DNA of 64,000 bases. It comes from Amycolatopsis sp. WQ 127309 (GTDB lineage: Bacteria; Actinomycetota; Actinomycetes; Mycobacteriales; Pseudonocardiaceae). Each line of letters starts with the position of its first letter. Position 1 is the first letter of the stretch. Positions 26,545 to 35,139 of the stretch are shown piece by piece. Both the position numbers and the translations under genes were made by a program. The notes under the pieces were generated by a model that was given only the letters and a program-made list of their open reading frames with translations, did no database searches and was not told the DNA's origin. Location of the stretch: assembly GCF_023023025.1 (NCBI RefSeq), contig NZ_CP095481.1, positions 806,001-870,000 on the forward strand. Reading direction: 5' to 3'.

Positions 26545-27468
26545 CTACTTTCCGGCGCCGAGGGTCAGGCCGGTGATGATCCGGCGGGCGAGCACGAGGT
26601 AGAGCACGAGCATCGGGAGCACGACGATCGCCACGCCGGCGATCAGGCCGCCGTACTCCGACTGGTAGCTCGCGGCGCCGTAGAAGGTGAACAGCGCCCG
26701 CGAGAGCGTGAAGTGGGCCTGGTCCTTGAGGAACACGATCGCCAGCAGCGTCTCGTTCCACAGGCCGATGGCGTTCAGCGTCAACGCCGTGATCAGGCCG
26801 CCGCGCGCGAGCGGCAGCATGACCGAGAAGAACGTCCGCGTCGGCGAAGCACCGTCCAACGAGGCCGCTTCCTCCAGCTCGTCCGGCAGCGAGCGGAAGA
26901 ACCCGGTCAGCAGGAACACGGTGAACGGGATCGACAGCGCGACGTAGAGCAGGAACAGGCCGTATTCGTTGTCCAGGTGGGCTTTGCTCATGGTCACGAA
27001 CAGCGGGATGATCACCGTCTGGAACGGGACGCCCATGCCGATCGCGACGACGTTCGTCAGCGGCCCGGACCCGCGCACGCCGAGCCGGGTCAGCGCGTAC
27101 GCGCAGGGCGCGGACACGGCGACGGTCGCGACCGTCGCCAGCCCGACCAGCACCACGGTCGTGAGCACGGCGTCGCCGAACCCGGCATTGTTCCACGCGT
27201 AGATGAAGTTCCGGAACGGCTTGCCGAGGTGGAACCACTGGTACGGCAGCGCGAACGGCTTGGTGAAGATCTCCACCGGCGTCTTGAACGACGCCGTGAG
27301 CAGCCAGTACAGCACCAGCACGTTGCCCGCGGTGAACGCCCAGACGATCACGGAACCCAGCAGCCGCAACGGGCTCAGCTTCCGCGAACCCGGCGCGGGA
27401 CGCGGTTTGCGCGGTACCTTGCGCGGCGGTTTCGCGACCGCGCGCGCCGGCGCTTCGGTGACGGTCAT
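26545..27468 (-). CDS. Sugar ABC transporter permease, MalG type
   Basis: Predicted 307 aa with six membrane segments and the EAA loop EEAASLDGASPTRTFFSVML that contacts the ATPase. ATG 27468 is chosen because GAGGGAGA lies four bases upstream; an in-frame start ten codons earlier has none. The N-terminal 40 residues are basic and Pro-rich. It pairs with the permease at 27479 to form a CUT1 channel. Confidence 0.93.
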   Translation of the reverse strand: MTVTEAPARAVAKPPRKVPRKPRPAPGSRKLSPLRLLGSVIVWAFTAGNVLVLYWLLTASFKTPVEIFTKPFALPYQWFHLGKPFRNFIYAWNNAGFGDAVLTTVVLVGLATVATVAVSAPCAYALTRLGVRGSGPLTNVVAIGMGVPFQTVIIPLFVTMSKAHLDNEYGLFLLYVALSIPFTVFLLTGFFRSLPDELEEAASLDGASPTRTFFSVMLPLARGGLITALTLNAIGLWNETLLAIVFLKDQAHFTLSRALFTFYGAASYQSEYGGLIAGVAIVVLPMLVLYLVLARRIITGLTLGAGK

Positions 27469-27478
27469 CGGATCTCCC

Positions 27479-28432
27479 TCAGAACTGGATCGCGTCACGG
27501 CGCATCAACCGGCGCAGCAGGACAACGAGAATCGACACCAGCGCGATCATCGCCACCGCGCAGGCGCAGGCGGCCCCGAAGTCGGGTGTGCCGTTCGAGC
27601 CGAAGGTCCGGTCGAACACGTAGATCCCGAGTGTCCACGCCTGGTTCGGCGGGGCGTAGGTGCCCGGCCCGGCCAGCACGAACACCAGCTCGAAGATCTT
27701 GAGCGCGTTGATCGTCCACAGGACACCGGCGACGCCGACGACGTCCCACGTCATCGGCAGCGTGATGTTGCGGAACTTCTGCCACGGCGACGCGCCGCCC
27801 AGCTCGGCGTCCTCGTAGAGGTACGGCGGGATCCGGTCGACCGCGGCCATCAGGATGGTGATGTAGAAGCCCGAGCTGGCCCAGATCAGCGACGCCGTCA
27901 CGACACCTGTCACGTTGGCCGGGGCCAGGAACTTCGCCGCGTCCGCGCCGACGTGCTCCAGCACGTAGTTCGCCAGGCCCTGCTTGCCCGGCTGGTACTT
28001 GAACACGAACCCGAGGAACATGCCGAGCGCCACCGGCGCGACGATGTTCGGGAAGAACAGGATGGCCCGGACGACCTTGCCGCCCCGCATGTCCCGCAGC
28101 ACCATGGTGAACAGGAACGCGATCGCGAACGTGCCGATGCCGCCGAGGAAGACGTACACCAGCGTGTTGCGGAAGGCGTACTGGAACGAGTCGCTCGCCC
28201 ACATCTGCGTGTAGTTGGTGACGCCGTTGGGCTTGGGCGTGTCCCCCGCGCCGGCCCAGCTGGTGAAGCTCAGGACGACGGTCGCGAGCGTCGGCAGTAC
28301 GAGGAAAGCCAGGTACAGCACCAGAGCCGGGGCGGCGAACGGCCAGAACAGCCGCTTCTTGCGGCGCAGGTGCGCGGCCCCGGCGGCGCGGGTCCCCCGA
28401 TCCCGCGCCGCCGTCGTCGTGACCGTGGCCAT
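27479..28432 (-). CDS. Sugar ABC transporter permease, MalF type
   Basis: Predicted 317 aa with six membrane segments and the EAA-type loop YEDAELGGASPWQKFRNITL. ATG 28432 overlaps the TGA of the binding-protein gene by one base, so translation is coupled. It partners the MalG-type permease ten bases downstream. Confidence 0.93.
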   Translation of the reverse strand: MATVTTTAARDRGTRAAGAAHLRRKKRLFWPFAAPALVLYLAFLVLPTLATVVLSFTSWAGAGDTPKPNGVTNYTQMWASDSFQYAFRNTLVYVFLGGIGTFAIAFLFTMVLRDMRGGKVVRAILFFPNIVAPVALGMFLGFVFKYQPGKQGLANYVLEHVGADAAKFLAPANVTGVVTASLIWASSGFYITILMAAVDRIPPYLYEDAELGGASPWQKFRNITLPMTWDVVGVAGVLWTINALKIFELVFVLAGPGTYAPPNQAWTLGIYVFDRTFGSNGTPDFGAACACAVAMIALVSILVVLLRRLMRRDAIQF

Positions 28433-29826
28433 CAGCTCTGGTTCTTCCAGAAGTCGGCACCCTTGGCCGCGAGCTGGTCCACGAACTGCTGCGGGTTCAG
28501 CTCGCCCTTGAGCAGCGAGGTGTCGGCCGGGTCGAAGACGTCGGTCTGCCACTTGCCGCCGGCGATGCCGTCGATCCCGTCGTACTGCAGGACGTGCTCC
28601 TTCTTCGGGTCGTCCATCGCGGCCTTGACCTGCTTGAGGTCGTCCGGCACGGCGAGGTCGGCCCGCGGCACCAGGTTGTCGGCCACCGCCGGGATGCCGG
28701 ACAGGATGTCCTTGTTGAGGAAGTAGGCGATGAATGCCTTCGCGGCTTCGGCGTGCTTCGCCTTCTTGGTGACGGCGAAGCCGATCGACATCTGCTCGAC
28801 GGTGTCGTGCGTGGCGCCGGCCGGCATCGGGAACTGGAACGAGCCGTAGTTGATCTTCGTCCCGGCGCCCTGCTTGTCCAGGTACTCGCGCGTCTCGCTC
28901 GGCGCCCAGGTGCCGACGTAGAGGTAGCGCGAGTCGCCGTCCGCCCAGCGCTGCTGCACCTGCGGGAACTTCGCCGCGTCCCAGCCGTCGATGAAGTACT
29001 TCGGCAGCTTCGCGGTTTCGGTGGCGGCCTTGAGGAAACCGGGGTCGGTCTTCCAGAGCTGCCCGGTCTTATCGGCCGCCGCCTTGTTCAGCCCGCCCGA
29101 GCCGACGTAGCGCTCGGCGAGCTGGGTGAAGAAGTACATGTTGTAGAACGGGATGTCGCCGTCCTGGCTGATCGCCGCCTTGCCGTCGGCCTTCGCCTTG
29201 TCGAACAGCGCGGTCAGGTCGTCCATCGTCTTCGGCTGCTGGACGTCACCGGCGGCGTCCTTGTTGAACCACCAGGCACTCGACTGGACGGTGTACGGGA
29301 CCATGAAGTTGTGGCCCTCGCGGTCCTTGTTCTGCGGGAAGTCGTACGAGCTGGGCGAAAGCACGTCCTTGACGGTCTTGTCGCCCTCGCCGACCTTCAT
29401 CGCGAAGACGTCGTCGACACTCTGCGTGCCGCCCGGCGTCGCGATCGCCGCGCCGACCTTGCTGACGTCCTGGTCGAACAGGTCCGGCACCGCGTCGGTG
29501 TTCAGCGCGGGCACCAGGTTCTGCGTGTAGGCCTTGCGCCCCAGCCACTGCACGTTCACCTTGACGCCGGTCTTCTCCTGGAAGCACTTGAAGGCCTTCT
29601 GCAGGACCTTGCCCTGGGGCTCGTCGGCCGTCCACATCGCCCAGTAGGTGAACTCCTTGTCCGTGGCGGGTTTGACCGCCGCCTCCGGGCAGGGCGCGTT
29701 GAGGTACTGGTCGACACCGGGCAGCGCGTTCTCACCGGTGTCGCTGCCGGAGTCCGCGCCCCCGCCGCAGCCGGCCAGCAGGAGAGAGGCCCCCACCGCA
29801 CACGCCATGACCTTGCTTCGCCGCAT
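28432..29826 (-). CDS. Sugar ABC transporter substrate-binding lipoprotein
   Basis: Predicted 464 aa from ATG 29826. A lipoprotein signal with lipobox LLLAGC places the cysteine at about residue 20. The rest is a family 1 extracellular solute-binding fold (FTYWAMWTADEPQG, GVKVNVQWLGRKAY, DVSKVGAAIATPGG), with many surface tryptophans. It captures an oligosaccharide or amino-sugar outside the membrane. A GTG nine codons upstream is an alternative start. It is first in the five-gene operon and is preceded by a consensus-like promoter. Confidence 0.92.
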   Translation of the reverse strand: MRRSKVMACAVGASLLLAGCGGGADSGSDTGENALPGVDQYLNAPCPEAAVKPATDKEFTYWAMWTADEPQGKVLQKAFKCFQEKTGVKVNVQWLGRKAYTQNLVPALNTDAVPDLFDQDVSKVGAAIATPGGTQSVDDVFAMKVGEGDKTVKDVLSPSSYDFPQNKDREGHNFMVPYTVQSSAWWFNKDAAGDVQQPKTMDDLTALFDKAKADGKAAISQDGDIPFYNMYFFTQLAERYVGSGGLNKAAADKTGQLWKTDPGFLKAATETAKLPKYFIDGWDAAKFPQVQQRWADGDSRYLYVGTWAPSETREYLDKQGAGTKINYGSFQFPMPAGATHDTVEQMSIGFAVTKKAKHAEAAKAFIAYFLNKDILSGIPAVADNLVPRADLAVPDDLKQVKAAMDDPKKEHVLQYDGIDGIAGGKWQTDVFDPADTSLLKGELNPQQFVDQLAAKGADFWKNQS

Positions 29827-29846
29827 CCGCCACCACCAGAGTTCGA

Positions 29847-29905
29847 GTTTCACGCAACTTCTGCGCGTTGCTGCGCAGTTTTGTTAGGTTTCACGCATCT
29901 GTCAA
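29847..29905 (-). promoter_or_regulatory. ABC sugar operon promoter with paired TGCGTGAAAC operators
   Basis: On the minus strand: TTGACA (29905-29900), 17-bp spacer, AAAACT (29882-29877). TGCGTGAAAC occurs at 29897-29888 (inside the spacer) and 29856-29847, 41 bp apart. A repressor bound to both would loop or block RNA polymerase. The same geometry is seen at the GH31 promoter. Confidence 0.7.
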
Positions 29906-29934
29906 CACTCATTGGAACAAATTCTGCTCAATCG

Positions 29935-30789
29935 TCACTTGGGCCCGCCCTCCGTGACCAGCATGAGCACACCGAGCAACCGCCGCACCTCGACGGCGAC
30001 GGCGTCCCGCCCGGCCCCCAGGTACTTCCGCGGGTCGACGCGGTCCGGGTGCGCTCGCCAGTCGCCGGTGGCGGCCGCGGTGAACACCTTGTTGAGCTGG
30101 GTGGCGATGTTGATCTTCGTCATCCCGGCTTTCACCGCGTCGGCCAGGCCTTCGTCGGACACCCCGGAAGAACCGTGCAGCACCAGCGGGACCGGCACCC
30201 GGGCCCGCAGCCGCGCGATCAGCTCGAAGTCCAGCGCGGCGTCCCGGGTCAGCATCGCGTGCGAGCTGCCGACGGCGACGGCGAGCGCGTCGACCCCGGT
30301 GGCCGCGGCGAACTCCGCCGCCTCGTCCGGATCGGTGCGCGCGCCGGGCGCGTGCACGCCGTCCTTGCCGCCGACCTCGCCCAGCTCGGCTTCGACCCAG
30401 ACACCGTGGTCGTGGCAGAACGCGGTGATCTCCCGGGTCGCGCGGACGTTGTCGGCGTAGTCCAGGTTGGACGCGTCGAACATGACCGACCCGAACCCGA
30501 GCCCGACGGCTTCCCGCACGAGGTCGGCGGACTCGGCGTGGTCGAGGTGCACGGCGACGTCCGGCTCGGCCTCCCGGGCCGCGGCGAGCGCCGCACCACC
30601 GATCGGCGCGAGGGCGCCGTGGTAGCGGACGGCGTTCTGACTGAGCTGCACGATCACCGGCGCTCGGGCCGCGGCCGCGCCGTCGACGATGGCGGTGATG
30701 TGTTCGAGCTGGATGGCGTTGAAGGCCCCGCAGCCGCGTCTCGCCGCCGCGGCGGTGCCGACGATCTCCCCGGTGCTCACCAGAGGCAT
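29935..30789 (-). CDS. Class II ketose-bisphosphate aldolase (KbaY/GatY-like)
   Basis: Predicted 284 aa. The zinc-site histidines are in VHLDHAES and VLHGSSGVSDE, and the acidic loop is VEAELGEVGGKDGV. It cleaves a ketose 1,6-bisphosphate (tagatose or fructose) to glyceraldehyde-3-phosphate and dihydroxyacetone phosphate. ATG 30789 has AGGAG upstream and lies four bases after the kinase stop, so both are in one operon. Tagatose versus fructose specificity cannot be settled by eye. Confidence 0.88.
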   Translation of the reverse strand: MPLVSTGEIVGTAAAARRGCGAFNAIQLEHITAIVDGAAAARAPVIVQLSQNAVRYHGALAPIGGAALAAAREAEPDVAVHLDHAESADLVREAVGLGFGSVMFDASNLDYADNVRATREITAFCHDHGVWVEAELGEVGGKDGVHAPGARTDPDEAAEFAAATGVDALAVAVGSSHAMLTRDAALDFELIARLRARVPVPLVLHGSSGVSDEGLADAVKAGMTKINIATQLNKVFTAAATGDWRAHPDRVDPRKYLGAGRDAVAVEVRRLLGVLMLVTEGGPK

Positions 30790-30793
30790 CGTG

Positions 30794-31693
30794 TTACTCC
30801 TGTTCCGGCCGGGCGCGCACGGCGACCAACCCCAGTTCCCGGTGGTAGTGCGCCAGGTCGACGTCCCCGGCCAGCGGCCCGAGTACGGCCGCGCCGGACA
30901 GCGCGACCGCGCGGCGCAGGATGTCCGGCCACGGCTCGCGGCGGTTGAGGCCCAGTGCGAGAGCCGCGACCACCGCGTCACCCGCGCCGGTGCTGTTGCC
31001 CCGGAGTGCGGTGGACGGCGTCGCGTGCCATGTGCCCGAGCCGGTCACCGCGAGCAGGCCGTCCGGGCCGAGCGACACGACGACCGCGCCCGCGCCCGCT
31101 TTCACCAGCTCGCGGGCGGCGGCCTCGGGGTCGTCCAGGCCGGTGACCTCGCGGAGTTCCTCGGCGTTCGGCTTGACCACGGCCGGGCGCGCGGCCAGGC
31201 CGGCCAGCAGCGCGGCCCCGGAGGTGTCCAAGACGGACGTTCCGCCGAGCAGCGACGCGTAGCCGTCGGGCGGGGCGCCGGGCGGGAGACTGCCGGAGCA
31301 GACCAGCACGTCGGGCTCGTGCCGCCGGACGGCGCCGGCCAGCGCCGTCCACTCCTCGCCGGAAAGCGCCGGGCCGGGCTCGTTCAGCAGCGTGACCGAC
31401 CCGTCGTCGCCCAGCACCGTCGTGGTGCGGCGCGTCTCCCCGGCGATCGGCACCCAGTCCGCCGCCACGCCCGCCGCGCCGAGTTCCGCCGTGACGGCCG
31501 CGCCGGTCGGCCCACCCACTGTCGCGATCGCGACGACGTCCGCGCCGAGCGCGCGCAGCACCCGCGCGACGTTGATCCCCTTGCCCCCGGCCCGGCTCCG
31601 GACCTCTCGGACGCGGTGCACGCCGTCCGGTGCCAGACCGTCCACTGTGTACGTGACGTCGAGCGCGGTGTTCGGCGTGACGGTGAGGATCAC
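30794..31693 (-). CDS. PfkB-family hexose-phosphate kinase (1-PFK/tagatose-6-P kinase type)
   Basis: Predicted 299 aa. PfkB signature 1 is RAGGKGINVARVLRALG and signature 2 is RGNSTGAGDAVVAALALG, with the catalytic Asp. The N-terminus ILTVTPNTALDVTY marks the FruK/LacC subgroup. It phosphorylates fructose-1-phosphate or tagatose-6-phosphate to the bisphosphate used by the downstream aldolase. Next to an SIS isomerase the tagatose-6-phosphate role is the better guess. Confidence 0.88.
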   Translation of the reverse strand: MILTVTPNTALDVTYTVDGLAPDGVHRVREVRSRAGGKGINVARVLRALGADVVAIATVGGPTGAAVTAELGAAGVAADWVPIAGETRRTTTVLGDDGSVTLLNEPGPALSGEEWTALAGAVRRHEPDVLVCSGSLPPGAPPDGYASLLGGTSVLDTSGAALLAGLAARPAVVKPNAEELREVTGLDDPEAAARELVKAGAGAVVVSLGPDGLLAVTGSGTWHATPSTALRGNSTGAGDAVVAALALGLNRREPWPDILRRAVALSGAAVLGPLAGDVDLAHYHRELGLVAVRARPEQE

Positions 31694-31700
31694 GGCGGGC

Positions 31701-32582
31701 TCACGTCAGGACGACGGAGCGGGAGAGACTGCGCGGGTTGTCCGGGTCCAGGCCCTTGCGCCGGGCGATCGCGCCCGCGACGAGCTGCGCGCGGACCAGG
31801 TCGGCCATTGGGTCGAGGCCGCTTTCGACGAACGTGCCGCCCGCCCGGCGGACGTCCTCGGCCAGCCCGTCCGGCGCGTGGCCGAACATCCAGGTCACCC
31901 GGCCCGGCTCGGCGATGCTGATCGGGCCGTGCCGGTAGTCCCACGCCGGGTACGACTCCGTCCACAGCAGACACGCCTCGCGGAACTTGAGCGCGGCCTC
32001 GTTCGCGAGCCCCACCGACCAGCCGGTGCCGAGGAAGCTGAACTGCCCGGCGCCGACCAGCGACTCCGGCAACGGCTCGGCCAGCACCTGCTCGGCCTGC
32101 GCGATGACGCCGGTCAGGTCCTCGCCGAGGTGCGCGCGCAGCATCGCGAGCGCGGTGGTGGCGAACCGGGTCTGCACGACCGAGCGTTCGTCCACCGCGG
32201 ACAGGTCGACGACGCCGTCCGCGGCCCGCTCGATCTCGGCGGGCACGCCGGTGATCGCCGTCGTCCGAGTGCGCCCGCGCAGCTTTTCGAGCACCGTGTG
32301 CACCTCGGTCGTGGTGCCCGAGCGGCTCAGCGCGAGCACGTGGTCGTAGGCCCGGCCGGCCGGGAACTCGGACGCGGCGAACGCGTCGGTCTCGCCGAGC
32401 CCGGCGGTTTCGCGCAGCACCGCGTACGCCTGGCCGACGAACCACGACGTGCCACAGCCGACGATCGCCACCCGGGCGCCCGGCGCGGGCAGCTGCCCGC
32501 TGTTCGCCGAGGCCAGCGCGGCCGCGTCCCGCCAGCAGCCGGGCTGGCTCGCGATCTCCGCCGCCATGAAGGTCCCGCTCAT
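31701..32582 (-). CDS. SIS-domain sugar-phosphate isomerase/deaminase (AgaS-like)
   Basis: Predicted 293 aa with two SIS domains: VGCGTSWFVGQAYAVLRE, LSRSGTTTEVHTVLEK, and the second half FLGTGWSVGLANEAALKFREA with HGPISIAEPG. This is the GlmS isomerase-domain-like group, which includes AgaS (galactosamine-6-phosphate to tagatose-6-phosphate plus ammonia). ATG 32582 has GGGGAG three bases upstream; an earlier frame extension has none. It is first in the SIS-kinase-aldolase operon. Confidence 0.87.
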   Translation of the reverse strand: MSGTFMAAEIASQPGCWRDAAALASANSGQLPAPGARVAIVGCGTSWFVGQAYAVLRETAGLGETDAFAASEFPAGRAYDHVLALSRSGTTTEVHTVLEKLRGRTRTTAITGVPAEIERAADGVVDLSAVDERSVVQTRFATTALAMLRAHLGEDLTGVIAQAEQVLAEPLPESLVGAGQFSFLGTGWSVGLANEAALKFREACLLWTESYPAWDYRHGPISIAEPGRVTWMFGHAPDGLAEDVRRAGGTFVESGLDPMADLVRAQLVAGAIARRKGLDPDNPRSLSRSVVLT

Positions 32583-32620
32583 GAACTCCCCATCCGTGCC
32601 GGTTGTGCGCAACACCTGTC

Positions 32621-32649
32621 ACGTTAGGTGCAGTTTTGTGCGTCGTCAA
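32621..32649 (-). promoter_or_regulatory. SIS-kinase-aldolase operon promoter
   Basis: On the minus strand: TTGACG (32649-32644), 17-bp spacer, TAACGT (32626-32621), about 38 bp before the SIS start. The spacer contains ACAAAACTGC, which also occurs at the -10 of the ABC operon promoter. CGCACAA is repeated downstream. The operators are thus related but not identical to those of the ABC operon. Confidence 0.6.
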
Positions 32650-32746
32650 TCGTCGTATCGTGCAACTTCACACAGAGTCCGCGCAGAGAAGTGCGCGAGA
32701 AGGCAGCAGCCGACGGGACCGGCACCGGGTCCGGGCGCAGCAAAAA

Positions 32747-32771
32747 GGCCACCCTCGGCGAGGGTGGCCTG
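32747..32771 (-). terminator. Intrinsic terminator of the 75-aa gene
   Basis: AGGCCACCCTC and GAGGGTGGCCT form a perfect 11-bp stem with a three-base loop. On the minus strand the hairpin is followed by a run of T (AAAAA on plus at 32743-32747), giving a textbook Rho-independent terminator about 25 bp after the small gene. Confidence 0.85.
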
Positions 32772-32794
32772 CAGCAGGCGAGCGGGTCCGGCGG

Positions 32795-33022
32795 CTACCG
32801 GGGCTTGCGGCGCAGCAGCCCGGCGACGACGGCCATCGCGCGCGAACGCGACGACGGCACCGGCGTCACCACCGCGTCCGGGCCGATCCGGCGGCGCATG
32901 CGGTAGGCGAGTTCGAGCACTTCGAGATCTTCGGGCCGGCGTCTGCCGTGGACGTCCGGCCGCAGGTACAGCTCGCTGACCGTGACAGGCTTGCCACTGG
33001 CACGGGGTGCCGTGCGCGCCAT
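32795..33022 (-). CDS. Small basic hypothetical protein
   Basis: Predicted 75 aa, very basic (many Arg), with the N-terminal element KPVTVSELYLRPDVHGRR. GGAGG precedes ATG 33022 and a good terminator follows the stop, so this is a real monocistronic gene. The VTVSEL element resembles VSVAELLVRSD at the start of the protein encoded at 33589-34239. No domain or function recognised. Confidence 0.7.
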   Translation of the reverse strand: MARTAPRASGKPVTVSELYLRPDVHGRRRPEDLEVLELAYRMRRRIGPDAVVTPVPSSRSRAMAVVAGLLRRKPR

Positions 33023-33154
33023 CGGGAACCTCCGGGAGTAGCTGCCGTGCGGGATGGCGCTGATTCTATGAATCAAATTCGGGTTCGTCACCTTACTCAC
33101 CAGTTGTGTCCGGCGTGTCCTTCGAACGGTCACCTGCCGCGTTAGCCTCGCCGC

Positions 33155-33592
33155 ATGATCACCACTGGGGCGTTGACCGAAACCGACCGCGTGGCCTGGG
33201 AAAACCTGTTCGCCGGCTACAACGAGTTCTACGGCAGGCCGCTCACACCGGAGCTGGCGGATCGCGACTGGCGCGAGTTCTCGACCGGCGAGCGGATGCA
33301 CGCGCTCGGCGCGCGGCTCGACGGCGAGCTCGTCGGGATCACCCACTTCCTGACGCACGCCAGCACGACGTCGGGCGACGTCTGTTACCTGCAGGACCTC
33401 TTCACCGCGCCCGAAGCCCGCGGCCACGGCGTCGGCCGCGCGCTGATCGAAGCCGTCGCCGGCTGGGCGCGGGCCCGGGGTTGCGCGCGCGTCTACTGGC
33501 ACACGCAGACGTCGAACACGACCGCCCGCCGGCTCTACGACCAGGTCGCGCTCGACAAGGGGTTCATGCAGTACCAGATCCCGCTCGGCTAG
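33155..33592 (+). CDS. GNAT-family N-acetyltransferase
   Basis: Predicted 145 aa. Motif A is DLFTAPEARGHGVGRALIEAVAGWARARG, with motif B VYWHTQTSNTTARRLYDQVA. It is the short single-domain GNAT type with unknown acceptor. The stop shares CTAG with the convergent gene's stop. Confidence 0.87.
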   Translation: MITTGALTETDRVAWENLFAGYNEFYGRPLTPELADRDWREFSTGERMHALGARLDGELVGITHFLTHASTTSGDVCYLQDLFTAPEARGHGVGRALIEAVAGWARARGCARVYWHTQTSNTTARRLYDQVALDKGFMQYQIPLG

Positions 33593-34239
33593 CGGCGGTG
33601 CCGGCCACCGCCGCCACCGCGGTGGTGGCCGTGCCCGCCGCCGTCGTGGTGACCGCCGGACCAGGCCGACTGCCGCGACGAGGCGGATTGCCGTTGCGAG
33701 ACCGACTGCCGTTCCGAAGCCGGCTGCCATTGCGAAACCTGCTGGCGCGACGGACTCGCGGACCGGGCCGAGTGCCGATCGGCACCGGCGGCCCAGGCCG
33801 GGAGTTCGTGCCGCACCGGCGCCACCTGAGTCGACGGCGCGGCGGTGTTTCCGGCCGACTTTCCGGAATTCGACGGCCGGACCACAGCCGCGGGAACGAT
33901 TCCGCCGAGTTTCGATTCCGGTACCACGGATTCCGGTGGCGTCACGACGTCCGCCGGCGACGGCGTCAGGGCCAGCGGCACGGGTTCGAGACCGACGGGC
34001 GGCCAGACCGCGCCCGCGGCGTGCTCGAACGGCTGCGCCGCCAAGGCCGCGACCCCGCCGGTGATCGCGAGCGCCCCGGCGACGACCGAGAGCGCCCGGA
34101 CGCGGGCGAGCGACCGCAGCACCGGGGACCGGCGCCGGTGCCGCGACGGCGGCGCCTCGAGCGCGTCCTGCCAGCTGTCCGACCTGACCAGCAACTCGGC
34201 CACGCTGACCTGCTCGCGGCGCGGAGCCCGACGTGTCAT
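33589..34239 (-). CDS. Hypothetical membrane-anchored protein with Ser/Gln and His/Gly-rich tail
   Basis: Predicted 216 aa from ATG 34239, with GGAGGG upstream. A basic cytoplasmic N-terminus contains QVSVAELLVRSD. One hydrophobic segment follows (about 55-75, LSVVAGALAITGGVAALAA), then a Pro/Ser-rich extracytoplasmic stretch. Three short RQSxSQ-like repeats come next, and the C-terminus is GGHHDGGGHGHHRGGGGGRHRR, dense in histidine and able to bind Ni, Zn or Cu. No enzyme domain is seen; a wall-associated metal binder is possible. Confidence 0.65.
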   Translation of the reverse strand: MTRRAPRREQVSVAELLVRSDSWQDALEAPPSRHRRRSPVLRSLARVRALSVVAGALAITGGVAALAAQPFEHAAGAVWPPVGLEPVPLALTPSPADVVTPPESVVPESKLGGIVPAAVVRPSNSGKSAGNTAAPSTQVAPVRHELPAWAAGADRHSARSASPSRQQVSQWQPASERQSVSQRQSASSRQSAWSGGHHDGGGHGHHRGGGGGRHRR

Positions 34240-34331
34240 CAAACCCTCCACCCTGGGTCGACCGGACGGTGGCGACGCGGCCGGTCGAGGCGATCTTAGG
34301 AATGACCGGGGGCCGTGTAAAGGATCCGCGC

Positions 34332-35036
34332 TCAGGACAACCGGCCACCGCCGTCGACGTGCAGGGTCGTCCCGGTGATGAACGGATTCGCCAGCACGCT
34401 CAGGGTGGCCGCGGAGATATCCGCCGTCGTGCCGACCCGGCGCGCCGGATTCGATTCCGCCGTCCGGCGGAAGAAGCCGTCCTTCGCTTCACCGAGGCGG
34501 TCCCACGCGCCCGAGTCGACGATGCCCGGCGACACCGCGTTGACGCGGATCGGCGCGAGGTCCACCGCGAGCGCCTCGGCCAGGAACGCGACCGCGCCGT
34601 TCGTCGTGGCCATGACCGCCCGCTCGGGCTGCGGGCGCCACGCGGCGACGCCGGAGAACAGCACGATCGCGCCCCCGGCGCGGAATCGCGGCGCGAAGTG
34701 CTTGGCCAGCAGCAGCGGCCCGATCACCTTGGCGTCGAACGCCCGGGTGATCGCGTCCCGCTCCAGCGTCGCGACCGGCCCGTTCGCCGGCGCCGCGGCG
34801 AGGGTGATCAGGTAATCGAGTTCGCCCACCTTCCCGGCGAGCGTTTCCAGCGATGATTCGTTCCCGAGATCCGCGAATTCCGCGCGTATTCCGGGCTCGG
34901 TGAAACGCTCCGGGTTCCGCCCGGCGAAGACGACTTCCGCGCCCGCCGCGTGCGCGTCCGCCGCGATCCGGCGGCCGATCCCCGAACCGCCGCCCACGAT
35001 CACCAATCGCTTTTCCCGCAATGACACCAATGACAT
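34332..35036 (-). CDS. SDR-fold protein with replaced catalytic Tyr and Lys
   Basis: Predicted 234 aa. The Rossmann glycine motif is VGGGSGIGRRIA, and a typical SDR C-terminus is NAVSPGIVDSGAW...TGTTLHVDGGG. At the catalytic position the usual YxxSK is MATTN (AVMATTNGAVAFL), so Tyr and Lys are both absent while the Ser region (LFSGVA) is kept. It probably binds NAD(P) but is unlikely to be a normal dehydrogenase. It is divergent from a LysR regulator 103 bp away, which probably controls it. Confidence 0.82.
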   Translation of the reverse strand: MSLVSLREKRLVIVGGGSGIGRRIAADAHAAGAEVVFAGRNPERFTEPGIRAEFADLGNESSLETLAGKVGELDYLITLAAAPANGPVATLERDAITRAFDAKVIGPLLLAKHFAPRFRAGGAIVLFSGVAAWRPQPERAVMATTNGAVAFLAEALAVDLAPIRVNAVSPGIVDSGAWDRLGEAKDGFFRRTAESNPARRVGTTADISAATLSVLANPFITGTTLHVDGGGRLS

Positions 35037-35139
35037 CTTCGTGCTCCTTTCGTCTCGCACCCCGGGTTCAGCGCACGGCGGAGCCGGATCCATCCCGTCG
35101 CGATCCGAAGGTTTTCGATGGCTGCGATAGAATCGGCGA

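Noticed and set aside
29935..32582. Sulfoquinovose (sulfo-EMP) pathway for the isomerase-kinase-aldolase operon
   Set aside because: The kinase and aldolase classes could fit loosely, but no sulfoquinovosidase signature, sulfolactaldehyde reductase or sulfonate exporter is present.
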